DNA of 64,000 nucleotides from Rivularia sp. T60_A2020_040. GTDB taxonomy: Bacteria > Cyanobacteriota > Cyanobacteriia > Cyanobacteriales > Nostocaceae. The position numbers were made by a program, and so were the translations under genes. Shown one piece after another: positions 53,638 to 60,940 of this stretch (the first letter of the stretch is position 1; each line of letters starts with the position of its first letter). Location: positions 356,678 to 420,677 of the forward strand of contig JACYMD010000093.1 of assembly GCA_015272215.1 (NCBI GenBank), read 5' to 3'. The notes beneath the pieces were generated by a model. The model saw only the letters and a list, made by a program, of their open reading frames with translations. It had not been told where the DNA came from and did not search any database.

Positions 53638-53985
53638 ATGACATTTGCAGAACAAAATTTAGACGCTTTTATGGATTTGCTAAAAACTCAACCTGCTTTA
53701 TTTTCTAAAGAAAATATTGTCAATTTAGAGAAGTTAATTAGTAATACACCTGATGATGTTGAAAAACTATCAACTGCTGTTGCCCTTTGGTATCAGAATT
53801 ATCCCAAAATTCTTGACAGTCAATTAGCACTTTTGAATCATTCTTTAACTGTAAGGGGACTTGGTAGCGCTAAAGCTAATCCTAATATTCCGGAATATCA
53901 GCTTGATAAAAAGACTCTGCTGAATGCTATTCAACAAAGTTTAGTTAAAGCTAAGGATAAGAATAAAAATAATCGCACAATTTAG
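53638..53985 (+). CDS. Small protein of unknown function behind the CHAT remnant
   Basis: A 115-residue acidic-to-neutral protein beginning MTFAEQNLDAFMDLLKTQPA, predicted mainly alpha-helical. It contains NLEKLISNTPDDVEKLSTAV, ALWYQNYPKILDSQLALLN and a lysine-rich end (KAKDKNKNNRTI). TAGGAG lies 7 bases before the ATG, within the CHAT remnant's last codons. It was therefore probably co-transcribed with that gene when it was intact. No signal peptide or membrane segment is seen. I do not recognise the family, and partnership with CHAT proteins is inference from position. Confidence 0.6.
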   Translation: MTFAEQNLDAFMDLLKTQPALFSKENIVNLEKLISNTPDDVEKLSTAVALWYQNYPKILDSQLALLNHSLTVRGLGSAKANPNIPEYQLDKKTLLNAIQQSLVKAKDKNKNNRTI

Positions 53986-54054
53986 TTTGTAAATGGATTA
54001 TTCAACAGCAAAAGTCGATTATCCAAAACTCACTCTATATACCTTCGGTTTACG

Positions 54055-54180
54055 TCACAACTTGGCTATAACTTTCTCTCTTTCTCCTTGCAAGATTTCT
54101 TGATAAATGGGTGATTCACGCATAATATCTGACCTTAAAGCCTTTGTTATAAAGTCTTTTTCTAATATTAAATGGATGTG
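54055..54180 (-). pseudogene. C-terminal remnant of an Rpn-family PD-(D/E)XK protein (copy 1)
   Basis: The minus-strand frame reads LEKDFITKALRSDIMRESP, IYQEILQGEREKVIAKL and a stop. RSDIMRESPIYQEIL is shared with the neighbouring copy at 54316-54741. In Rpn/DUF4351-type proteins this motif stands before a Glu/Gly-rich tail. Only about 40 residues remain. Confidence 0.65.
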
Positions 54181-54315
54181 ACAACTTCACTTTAAAAGGA
54201 TGTTTGAAAGTCTAATTTAATGATTTACCTGGCGACTATAAGTCGCGATTTAAACCGCCGGATACTTTTAAAACATCCTCTAACGACAGATGCTTGAAAT
54301 CTCATTTATTAGCGG

Positions 54316-54741
54316 TTATTGTTCACCTCTTTTTCTTTGCAAAACCCGCAACTGTTCAACGGATAATCCGGTTACTCTTGATATGTCTTCTAAAGCCATG
54401 CCAGTGTTAAGTAGATTGATAGCGACTTCTGCCTTACCTTCGGCTTTACCTCTTTCTTCTCCTTCATGCAATATTTCTTGATAAATTGGTGATTCTCGCA
54501 TAATATCTGACCTCAAAATTCTTTTAATTAACTGTTTATTCAATACTAAACCAGCTAAAATCGCTGCGGATGCAGCAACGTTACTTTGAGTGCGGTTATC
54601 TGAAATCTCGTTTATCTATCATCCGGAAGGGAATCTCCGCATCTGGTTGAGTTTGGAACTCTAAATGCAGGATTTTTTCGTCCGACTGTAACAATATTAT
54701 CGAATCGGCTCGAATCGGTTCAAGTGAAAGTTCTATTTTTA
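54316..54741 (-). pseudogene. Rpn-family recombination-promoting nuclease/transposase remnant (copy 2)
   Basis: An N-terminal piece (54741 to a stop at 54596) reads LEPIRADSIILLQSDEKILH and LEFQTQPDAEIPFRMIDKRD, the nuclease region of cyanobacterial Rpn proteins. From about 54590 another frame reads NVAASAAILAGLVLNKQLI and then KRILRSDIMRESPIYQEILH. It closes with EERGKAEGKAEVAINLLNTG, MALEDISRVTGLSVEQL and a stop at 54316. The middle of the protein is lost and the frames differ, so it is not functional. The C-terminal 75 codons form an open frame by themselves. Confidence 0.75.
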
Positions 54742-54783
54742 TTTACTAAAACGAGCAAATATCCATTGGTTGATATTTAATTT

Positions 54784-54960
54784 GTGAATATAGAGCAGAC
54801 ATTTATCAAAAGGGATAAAGTTTATCGCATCACACTATCTCTGACTTCTGGGAAGCGATTACCTTTGAGTAATTATTACGCTAATTACTGGAAGTCTGAA
54901 GAAAAGATCAAAGCAGAAGCAGATGTAGTTGCAAATTTTCTCTCCATACCCAGAATATGA
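54784..54960 (+). CDS. Short ORF of unknown function, possibly a remnant
   Basis: A GTG-started frame of 58 residues containing FIKRDKVYRITLSLTSGK and LPLSNYYANYWKSEEKIKA. Its amino-acid composition is protein-like, but there is no clear ribosome-binding site. A stop immediately upstream (54778-54780) suggests the 5' part of a larger gene is lost. I do not recognise it. Confidence 0.25.
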   Translation: MNIEQTFIKRDKVYRITLSLTSGKRLPLSNYYANYWKSEEKIKAEADVVANFLSIPRI

Positions 54961-54973
54961 GGATATTAAAATT

Positions 54974-55135
54974 ATGACTACCGTAGAACAAACAACAAAT
55001 AAACTCGCGATGAACCGCACCAAAAAGGGTGAATGTTACAGTCACTGGTTGGTGCGTGACGCTACAAATCTGATCGCTACGTTCAAATTTATTCTAAACT
55101 ACACACCCGAGAAGAAAATTGTGCCAGTTGCGTAA
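54974..55135 (+). CDS. Short ORF of unknown function
   Basis: A 53-residue frame from ATG at 54974 (MTTVEQTTNKLAMNRTKKGE, then CYSHWLVRDATNLIATF). It ends in TGCGTAAGTCC, which is the same as one end of the MITE-like element at 38909-38997. The reading frame may thus be an accident of repeat sequence. Weakly supported. Confidence 0.2.
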   Translation: MTTVEQTTNKLAMNRTKKGECYSHWLVRDATNLIATFKFILNYTPEKKIVPVA

Positions 55136-55302
55136 GTCCTATTAAATAAAACCCTATCCTAAGAGTGATTAATCCACCTTTTACTTAAAATTAATTCCTT
55201 CTCAAGTACAGCTTAAATATTTATTAACTTTGGTTACAATAAAAATCGCTGTATTGTGATTGTAAGGCTTTTTGATTTGATTACACCAATAGTGAGGTTA
55301 AA

Positions 55303-56340
55303 ATGCGACTACTACTTAAAAGATTTGGTAGTTGGGGTAAGCTGAAATTAACCGAAATATGGAACAGTAATAGCGGTGAGTGGCATTGGTTATCAGAAAA
55401 GCCAATGTCTGTTGTCGGTATTAATCGCAAGCTGTGGAGGGGTGCTGTACCTTCATTAAGCTTCTATACTTTGCTATCGATGTCAGGAATTATCTCCACT
55501 TTGGGGTTATTAGCAAATAGTGCGGCAACAATAATTGGTGCGATGATTATTGCTCCTTTGATGGGACCGATAGTTGCCATTGCTTACAGTATTGTATCGG
55601 CAAATCAACGTTTATTAAAGCGTTCGAGTTTTACCCTATTTAAAGGTGTATTACTGACAATTGTGATTTCAATGGTAATTACTAAATTAGTTGGTATTAG
55701 AACTTTCGGTTCGGAAATTTGGGGACGTACTAGTCCTACACTATTAGATTTAGGAGTCGCATTAGCAGCAGGTGGGGCTGGTGGGTTTGCCTTAACCAGA
55801 CGCAGTATTGCCAATGCTTTACCAGGAGTAGCGATTGCTGTTGCTTTAGTTCCACCGTTAAGTGTACTCGGAATTGGTATCGGCATGGGTTCAAATTCGG
55901 TTGCAATCGGTTCGGGACTTTTGTTTCTCGCTAACTTAGCTGGTATTATCTTTAGTGGTTCCCTGGTATTTTTAGCTCACAATTATGGTTCTTTTGAAAA
56001 AGCCCGTCATGGTTTATTAATATCTATCGCTTCCTTAGTTTTACTTGGTTTACCTTTGGGTTTATCTTTAGAAACATTTTTAGTCAAAGAACATACCCGT
56101 CGTCATGTAGAATATTTGGTTTACCGGCAAACTGTGACTTTTTCCAATTCTGATATTAGAAGAATTAATGTTCGCCGAGATGGAGAAAGATTTTTCGTGG
56201 ATATGGAAGTTGCACTTCCTTTTAATTCCCTTTCCTCAAATCAAGTCAATTTAGTCCAGAAATTTTTACAAGACAGTTTGAACAAGCCATTAACCTTAAA
56301 TGTCAGAGTCATTCCTATTGAGGAATATACAGCTAATTGA
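55303..56340 (+). CDS. DUF389 family membrane protein
   Basis: A 345-residue protein with about six membrane helices in its centre. The DUF389 signature is clear: LLSMSGIISTLGLLANSAAT, IIGAMIIAPLMGPIVAIAYS, LLKRSSFTLFKG and LPGVAIAVALVPPLSVLGIG. The last 80 residues form a soluble domain (RRINVRRDGERFFVDMEVAL). Function is unknown; a transport role is often assumed. The stop is 3 bp before the start of rsmE, so the two are probably translationally linked. Confidence 0.88.
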   Translation: MRLLLKRFGSWGKLKLTEIWNSNSGEWHWLSEKPMSVVGINRKLWRGAVPSLSFYTLLSMSGIISTLGLLANSAATIIGAMIIAPLMGPIVAIAYSIVSANQRLLKRSSFTLFKGVLLTIVISMVITKLVGIRTFGSEIWGRTSPTLLDLGVALAAGGAGGFALTRRSIANALPGVAIAVALVPPLSVLGIGIGMGSNSVAIGSGLLFLANLAGIIFSGSLVFLAHNYGSFEKARHGLLISIASLVLLGLPLGLSLETFLVKEHTRRHVEYLVYRQTVTFSNSDIRRINVRRDGERFFVDMEVALPFNSLSSNQVNLVQKFLQDSLNKPLTLNVRVIPIEEYTAN

Positions 56341-56343
56341 ACT

Positions 56344-57045
56344 ATGCAACGCATCGCCATCACATCTGAACAAATTCAAAACCAACAAATTACCCTCACC
56401 TCACAACAACAACATTATTTATATCGGGTATTGCGATTGCAAAAAGGTGATAAATTTATCGCTATGGATGGTATGGGTAAATGGTGGTTATCACAATTAA
56501 GTAATTCCTCTGCACAAATATTACAGCAATTAATTGTAGATCATGAGTTACCCATCACCGTAACCTTGATAGTCGCTTTACCCAAAGGAAATGGTTTTGA
56601 TGATATAGTCCGTTGTTGTACTGAATTGGGTATATCTTGCATTATTCCAGTAATTAGCGATCGCACTTTATTAAAACCCAGTTCCCAAAAGCTCGAACGT
56701 TGGCAGAGAATAGCCCAAGAAGCAGCAGAACAATCGGAACGAACTAAGATACCCCAGATTTTAGAAGCAGTCGCTTTTAAGCAAGTTATTTCATCATTTG
56801 TGAACGTGGAAAAATATATTTGTGTTGCTCGTGGAGATTCCCCCCATTTACTTCAATGTTTACAAAATCAACCCCAAAAAAATGTTGTGATTGCCACTGG
56901 TGCCGAAGGTGGATGGACGAAACAAGAAGTTGAAATTGCATTACAAAATGGCTTTCAACAAGTTTCTTTGGGTAATCGCATCCTCCGTGCAGTTACAGCA
57001 CCAATTGTAGTCATGTCCCTAATTTCCGCAATCAATGAAGTCTAA
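56344..57045 (+). CDS. rsmE: 16S rRNA (uracil1498-N3)-methyltransferase RsmE
   Basis: A 233-residue SPOUT methyltransferase that methylates U1498 of 16S rRNA with SAM. The N-terminal PUA-like domain has QQHYLYRVLRLQKGDKFIAMDG. The knot domain has VALPKGNGFDDIVRCCTELG, RWQRIAQEAAEQSERTKIP, ATGAEGGWTKQEV and SLGNRILRAVTAPIVVMSLI. Many bacterial RsmE proteins have LRxETA at the last motif, while here it is LRAVTA. It follows the DUF389 gene by 3 bp. Length is normal. Confidence 0.93.
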   Translation: MQRIAITSEQIQNQQITLTSQQQHYLYRVLRLQKGDKFIAMDGMGKWWLSQLSNSSAQILQQLIVDHELPITVTLIVALPKGNGFDDIVRCCTELGISCIIPVISDRTLLKPSSQKLERWQRIAQEAAEQSERTKIPQILEAVAFKQVISSFVNVEKYICVARGDSPHLLQCLQNQPQKNVVIATGAEGGWTKQEVEIALQNGFQQVSLGNRILRAVTAPIVVMSLISAINEV

Positions 57046-57516
57046 AGCTTTTCATTTAAATGCAATACAAATTAAACTGATGGAAATTCCCACGGGCAAG
57101 GATGCCCATCCCACAATTTGAATGTGTTTGACGTGGTTTGATTTTTGTGAAACACTCATTTTGAAAACTTTTGCTTTGGCGATCGCTATGTATACAACTT
57201 TGAATCACCCATATAATTAAATAATCTGTATTTCGATATTTTCGTATAATCGAAATTTAATGAGACTAGATATTTGAGAGATATATATATTGAAATTTAA
57301 AAAACCTTGCTAGACACAAAGAACCTTGAGGAAGGAGATAATGAAAGATTGTTAAACTTGTTTCAAACGACTTTGAGTCACCTACATAATTAAATAATCT
57401 GTATTTCGATATTTTCGTATAATCGAAATTTCATAAGAGTATATATAAGGTGTGGGGTATTAAACAGAAGAGATAAATTGAATTTAAAATCAGCAAAATC
57501 TAAAATCTAAAATCAA
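57046..57516. repeat. Spacer with a 65-bp direct duplication
   Basis: Two 65-bp copies, 57194-57258 and 57367-57431, differ at four positions and are 108 bp apart. Each contains TATTTCGATATTTTCGTATA followed by ATCGAAATT, forming an imperfect hairpin (TTTCGAT/ATCGAAA). A GGGCATCC-type repeat lies at about 57089-57114. AAAATCTAAAATC units precede the next gene. The duplication may bear a regulatory site for the downstream FAD enzyme (inference). Confidence 0.7.
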
Positions 57517-59043
57517 ATGAGTGACGTAATTATTATCGGAAGCGGAATTGGAGGTTTAAGCTGTGGGGGATTATTAGCAAAATATGGGTTTGAGGTGACG
57601 GTGTGTGAAAGTCATTCGATTGCCGGAGGTGCAGCACATTCTTTTACATACAAGGGTTTTAAATTTGATTCAGGGCCATCGCTGTATTCAGGTTTATCTT
57701 ATAGTCCTTCCAATAATCCTTTACGACAGGTACTAGATGCAATAGAGGAAGATTGTGAATGGGCTAATTACAATAGTTGGGGTTGCTTTCTTCCTGAAGG
57801 AGATTTTAACACAGAGGTTGGTGCAGACCAATTTTGTGAAATACTTTTACGATTGCGGGGACAAAAAGCCGTCGATGAATGGCGAGAATTGCAGCGAGTG
57901 ATGAGACCATTAGCAGATGCTGCGATCGCGATTCCTCCAGTTGCTTTACGTTTAGATTTGGGTGTTGTGAAAACTGCGGGTAAATTTGCACCTAATTTAA
58001 TCAAACATTTTTTCAACGTGGGGAAATTGACAGGACCTTTTAGTTCAATTATGGATGGTGTGGTTTCCGACCAATTTATCAGAAATTGGTTAAATATGCT
58101 GTGTTTTCTGCTTTCTGGATTACCTGCCGATGGGACAAGTGCTGCGGAAGTGGCGTTTATGTTCGCAGATTGGTATCGTCCGGGTGTGATGTTGGATTAT
58201 CCGGTAGGTGGTAGTGGTGCTTTGGTTGATGCTTTAGTAAGAGGATTAGAAAAACATGGTGGAAAGTTACTTTTAAACAATCATGTTGAACAAATTATTG
58301 TTGAAAATAAACGTGCTGTCGGAGTCAGGTTACGTGGTGGGAAGGAATTGAGAGCGAGTACGGTAATATCCAATGCTTCGGTATGGGATACTTTAAAGTT
58401 AATTCCTAAAGATTCGGTACCACAGCAATTTATTCAGAAGCGACAAGCAACCCCCGAATGCGAAAGCTTTATGCATCTACATTTAGGGATTGATGCTCGC
58501 GATATCGATGGGGATTTGCAATGTCATTATATATTCGTCAAAGATTGGGAATTAGGAATTACTGCTGCTCAAAATTTAGTATTAATCTCAATTCCTTCAA
58601 TAATCGATGCTTCCTTAGCACCACCGGGAAAACATTCGATTCACGTTTACACTCCTGGTAATGAACCTTACGATTTATGGCAGGGAATGGATCGGAATAG
58701 TCAAGAATATATTCTTCAAAAACAAACCCGTGCTGAAGTTATGTGGAAGGCTCTAGAAAAAGTGATTCCAGATATTCGTTCTCGTTGCGAAGTTAGTTTA
58801 ATTGGTACTCCCTTAACTCACGAACGTTATTTACGTCGTCATCGTGGTTCCTATGGTCCGGCAATCCGTGCGGGAAAAGGTTTATTTCCAAGTTCTAATA
58901 CTCCTTTAAAAGGTTTGATGTGTTGCGGTGATTCGACATTCCCCGGTATTGGTTTACCAGCAGTCGCAGCTTCCGGAATGCTTGCAGCGAATACTCTTGC
59001 ACCTCTCAAAAAGCATTTGGAATTGTTGTTCGATATTGTTTGA
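57517..59043 (+). CDS. FAD-dependent oxidoreductase, phytoene desaturase / CrtISO / retinol-saturase superfamily
   Basis: A 508-residue flavoprotein. The dinucleotide-binding motif is IIIGSGIGGLSCGGLLAKYG (5-24), with ESHSIAGGAAHSFTYKGFKF after it. The middle carries YPVGGSGALVDALVRGLEKHGG, the substrate-domain entry of this superfamily. The C-terminus has GLMCCGDSTFPGIGLPAVAAS, the second FAD motif. It belongs with carotene isomerase and desaturase enzymes. Resemblance to CrtH is not close enough for me to use that symbol, and an all-trans-retinol saturase-like role is equally possible. Upstream lies the 65-bp duplication. Confidence 0.85.
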   Translation: MSDVIIIGSGIGGLSCGGLLAKYGFEVTVCESHSIAGGAAHSFTYKGFKFDSGPSLYSGLSYSPSNNPLRQVLDAIEEDCEWANYNSWGCFLPEGDFNTEVGADQFCEILLRLRGQKAVDEWRELQRVMRPLADAAIAIPPVALRLDLGVVKTAGKFAPNLIKHFFNVGKLTGPFSSIMDGVVSDQFIRNWLNMLCFLLSGLPADGTSAAEVAFMFADWYRPGVMLDYPVGGSGALVDALVRGLEKHGGKLLLNNHVEQIIVENKRAVGVRLRGGKELRASTVISNASVWDTLKLIPKDSVPQQFIQKRQATPECESFMHLHLGIDARDIDGDLQCHYIFVKDWELGITAAQNLVLISIPSIIDASLAPPGKHSIHVYTPGNEPYDLWQGMDRNSQEYILQKQTRAEVMWKALEKVIPDIRSRCEVSLIGTPLTHERYLRRHRGSYGPAIRAGKGLFPSSNTPLKGLMCCGDSTFPGIGLPAVAASGMLAANTLAPLKKHLELLFDIV

Positions 59044-60080
59044 ATATAATTTGAACTTAAATATAGGAATCCTACTTGAAAATTGCAAAAACTCAGTACA
59101 CCTTAATCGAATAGAATCATGAAAGCGTCTTGCATGAAAGCAAGAAAGCAAGACAGCCTCCCTACACAAATAATTAAACAAAAATCAAACGGGATTCCTA
59201 TATAATTCCACAACTAAAAGTCGGGTTTATGGTCATGATTGTTTTATATGACAGATATTTAAGAGCAAAACCCGATTTTTCATCCCCCAAAATATCAACT
59301 TTTCCTTGGCTTTTCGTTTTCGGCGGTGATTATTTGAGAACAAGTTTATTGGAAAATAATCTGGGTTTACTGAACAACTGTAAAACTTTTTATTTGCAAG
59401 CATTTCAGGCTCTTTTTGTCTCTAAAAAGTCTAAGGGAATATAAATATAAGGCTTAAAAATCTTGAATAAAGCCATTGATAGGAGTTCAAAAATCAAAGT
59501 GAAACTATTTATTGCCTTTTCTCTGTTCCCTATTCCCTCTTCCATACCCTCACTAAAAAACTAATAAGCAAACTCTAATTTCACGCTGAAAAAATTCTCG
59601 AATTTATTTACAAAGAAGAATTTTACGATTTTAAATACCCATTTAAAGTACTTTTTGTCAATATCAGTATTTTAATTAGTCATTTTTAGTATTTTAAATC
59701 ACAGTGAAATTAATATTGCTTCATATCAACTTTGAGAGTATTGCCTTACTTTTTGCAGTTGTAGTACACAATAGTCGCAAATATCAAGTTAGTTGCTTGT
59801 TTTTATCTAGTTATTTAATCTTATTTAATCAAAATTGATAAAAATGGTTTTACTGCTTCCCTAAGCATATAAACCCCATATTACACCCAAACGGCTTGTA
59901 ATCTCGTTCCTTAATTGAGAAACTAGTCAATAAAAAATTTTATGTAAAGATGAGTAACGGGTTTGTAACGGAATATGAATACAAAAGTTTTATTGATGAT
60001 AGATTCATAATTAGGTTTTGGTTATGAGTCTTCAATTGAGGAAGTTAAAAGCATATGATTGCAAAGCCAAAAAGAATTGA
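59044..60080. other. Long spacer between convergent genes
   Basis: About 1.04 kb. It holds copy 3 of the AGAAGTCGGG-type element (59216-59280) and a short ATTCCCT-type heptamer run near 59521. The rest is AT-rich. Small frames at 59229-59444 and on the minus strand at 58954-59181 overlap repeats or the end of the FAD gene and are not supported. Confidence 0.5.
59216..59280. repeat. AGAAGTCGGG-type palindromic element, copy 3 (diverged)
   Basis: Ends AAAAGTCGGGTTT and AAACCCGATTTTT bound a 65-bp unit with the internal block GACAGATATTTAAGAGCA. This resembles the GGATATTTATCGCA part of copy 2. Confidence 0.65.
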
Positions 60081-60617
60081 TTAAAAATAATCTGGTTGCC
60101 ATTCATCTTTACTAATCGAGTAATAAACCACATCTAATTTTTTATAGAGGTGAGCGTCTTTTTCGTACTTTAAACCAGCCTTTTCCATAACTCGCCGTGA
60201 AGCGATATGTTTGGGAGATGCGATGGCGATAATTTTGTAGAGTTTGACGGACTCGAAACCGTACTGTAAACAAGCTTTAGTAGCTTCGGTAGCAATTCCT
60301 TGATTCCAATAATATTGGTCGAGACGATAAATAAGTTCGATTTGGGGACTATTAGATAAACAATTGAGTCCGCAATGACCGATTAATTTACCACTGGCTT
60401 TTTCAATAGCAGCCCAGACACCGAAACCATATTTATCCCAATGTTTGATGAAATATTCTAAAATTTCGCGAGTAACTTGTTTTTCCTGACCTTTGGGTAT
60501 TGGTCCTCTAGGTGAATACTTCATCACTTCTGGATTGCTTAAAATTACAGCTAAATTATGCAAATCATCGAGAGTGTAAGGTCTGAGCCGCAGTCTTGCA
60601 GTTTCGATTTCTACCAT
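60081..60617 (-). CDS. GNAT family N-acetyltransferase (RimJ/RimL-like)
   Basis: A 178-residue acetyl-CoA-dependent acetyltransferase. The N-terminus IETARLRLRPYTLDDLHNLA matches the RimJ/RimL subgroup. The core has FGVWAAIEKASGKLIGHCGL, IELIYRLDQYYWNQGIATEA (with the acetyl-CoA loop Q-x-G-I-A) and IASPKHIASRRVMEKAGLKY. Members acetylate ribosomal protein N-termini or small molecules, and the substrate here is unknown. It is monocistronic and convergent with the FAD gene. Confidence 0.9.
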   Translation of the reverse strand: MVEIETARLRLRPYTLDDLHNLAVILSNPEVMKYSPRGPIPKGQEKQVTREILEYFIKHWDKYGFGVWAAIEKASGKLIGHCGLNCLSNSPQIELIYRLDQYYWNQGIATEATKACLQYGFESVKLYKIIAIASPKHIASRRVMEKAGLKYEKDAHLYKKLDVVYYSISKDEWQPDYF

Positions 60618-60940
60618 GATTTACCCAAATTATCCTTTTATGCAGTTATAAGTTTCACGTTAATTTAATCTCGTCCGGTTTTTGAGAGATGGGGAAAGTT
60701 AGAACTACCCGATAAATTGTTGAAACAGCAAGTAGAAAAATTGCGATCGCGATATAACTTCAAAGAAGAAACTAATGATTAAACCAATAGTTTAGCCACC
60801 AAGGTAGAAAAATTGCGATCGCGATATAACTTCAAAGAAATCGGGTTTTTTACCAAAACCTGACTTTTAAGCAACTGGATAAACAGTAATTAAAAAATAC
60901 TGCTCAAATTGCCAGCAAAAATTAATATAATGCAGTTATT
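60618..60940. repeat. Spacer with a 36-bp direct repeat and a small palindrome
   Basis: The 36-bp sequence at 60732-60767 is repeated exactly at 60804-60839. Both contain a HIP1 octamer (GCGATCGC). The first copy ends an open frame reading FERWGKLELPDKLLKQQVEK and LRSRYNFKEETND before a stop, which looks like a protein's C-terminus and may be a gene remnant. At 60838-60868 AAATCGGGTTTT and AAAACCTGACTTT form a shortened relative of the AGAAGTCGGG elements. Confidence 0.6.

Noticed and set aside
57517..59043. Naming the FAD oxidoreductase crtH or crtO
   Set aside because: Both are superfamily relatives, but the N-terminal and middle motifs do not match either closely enough.
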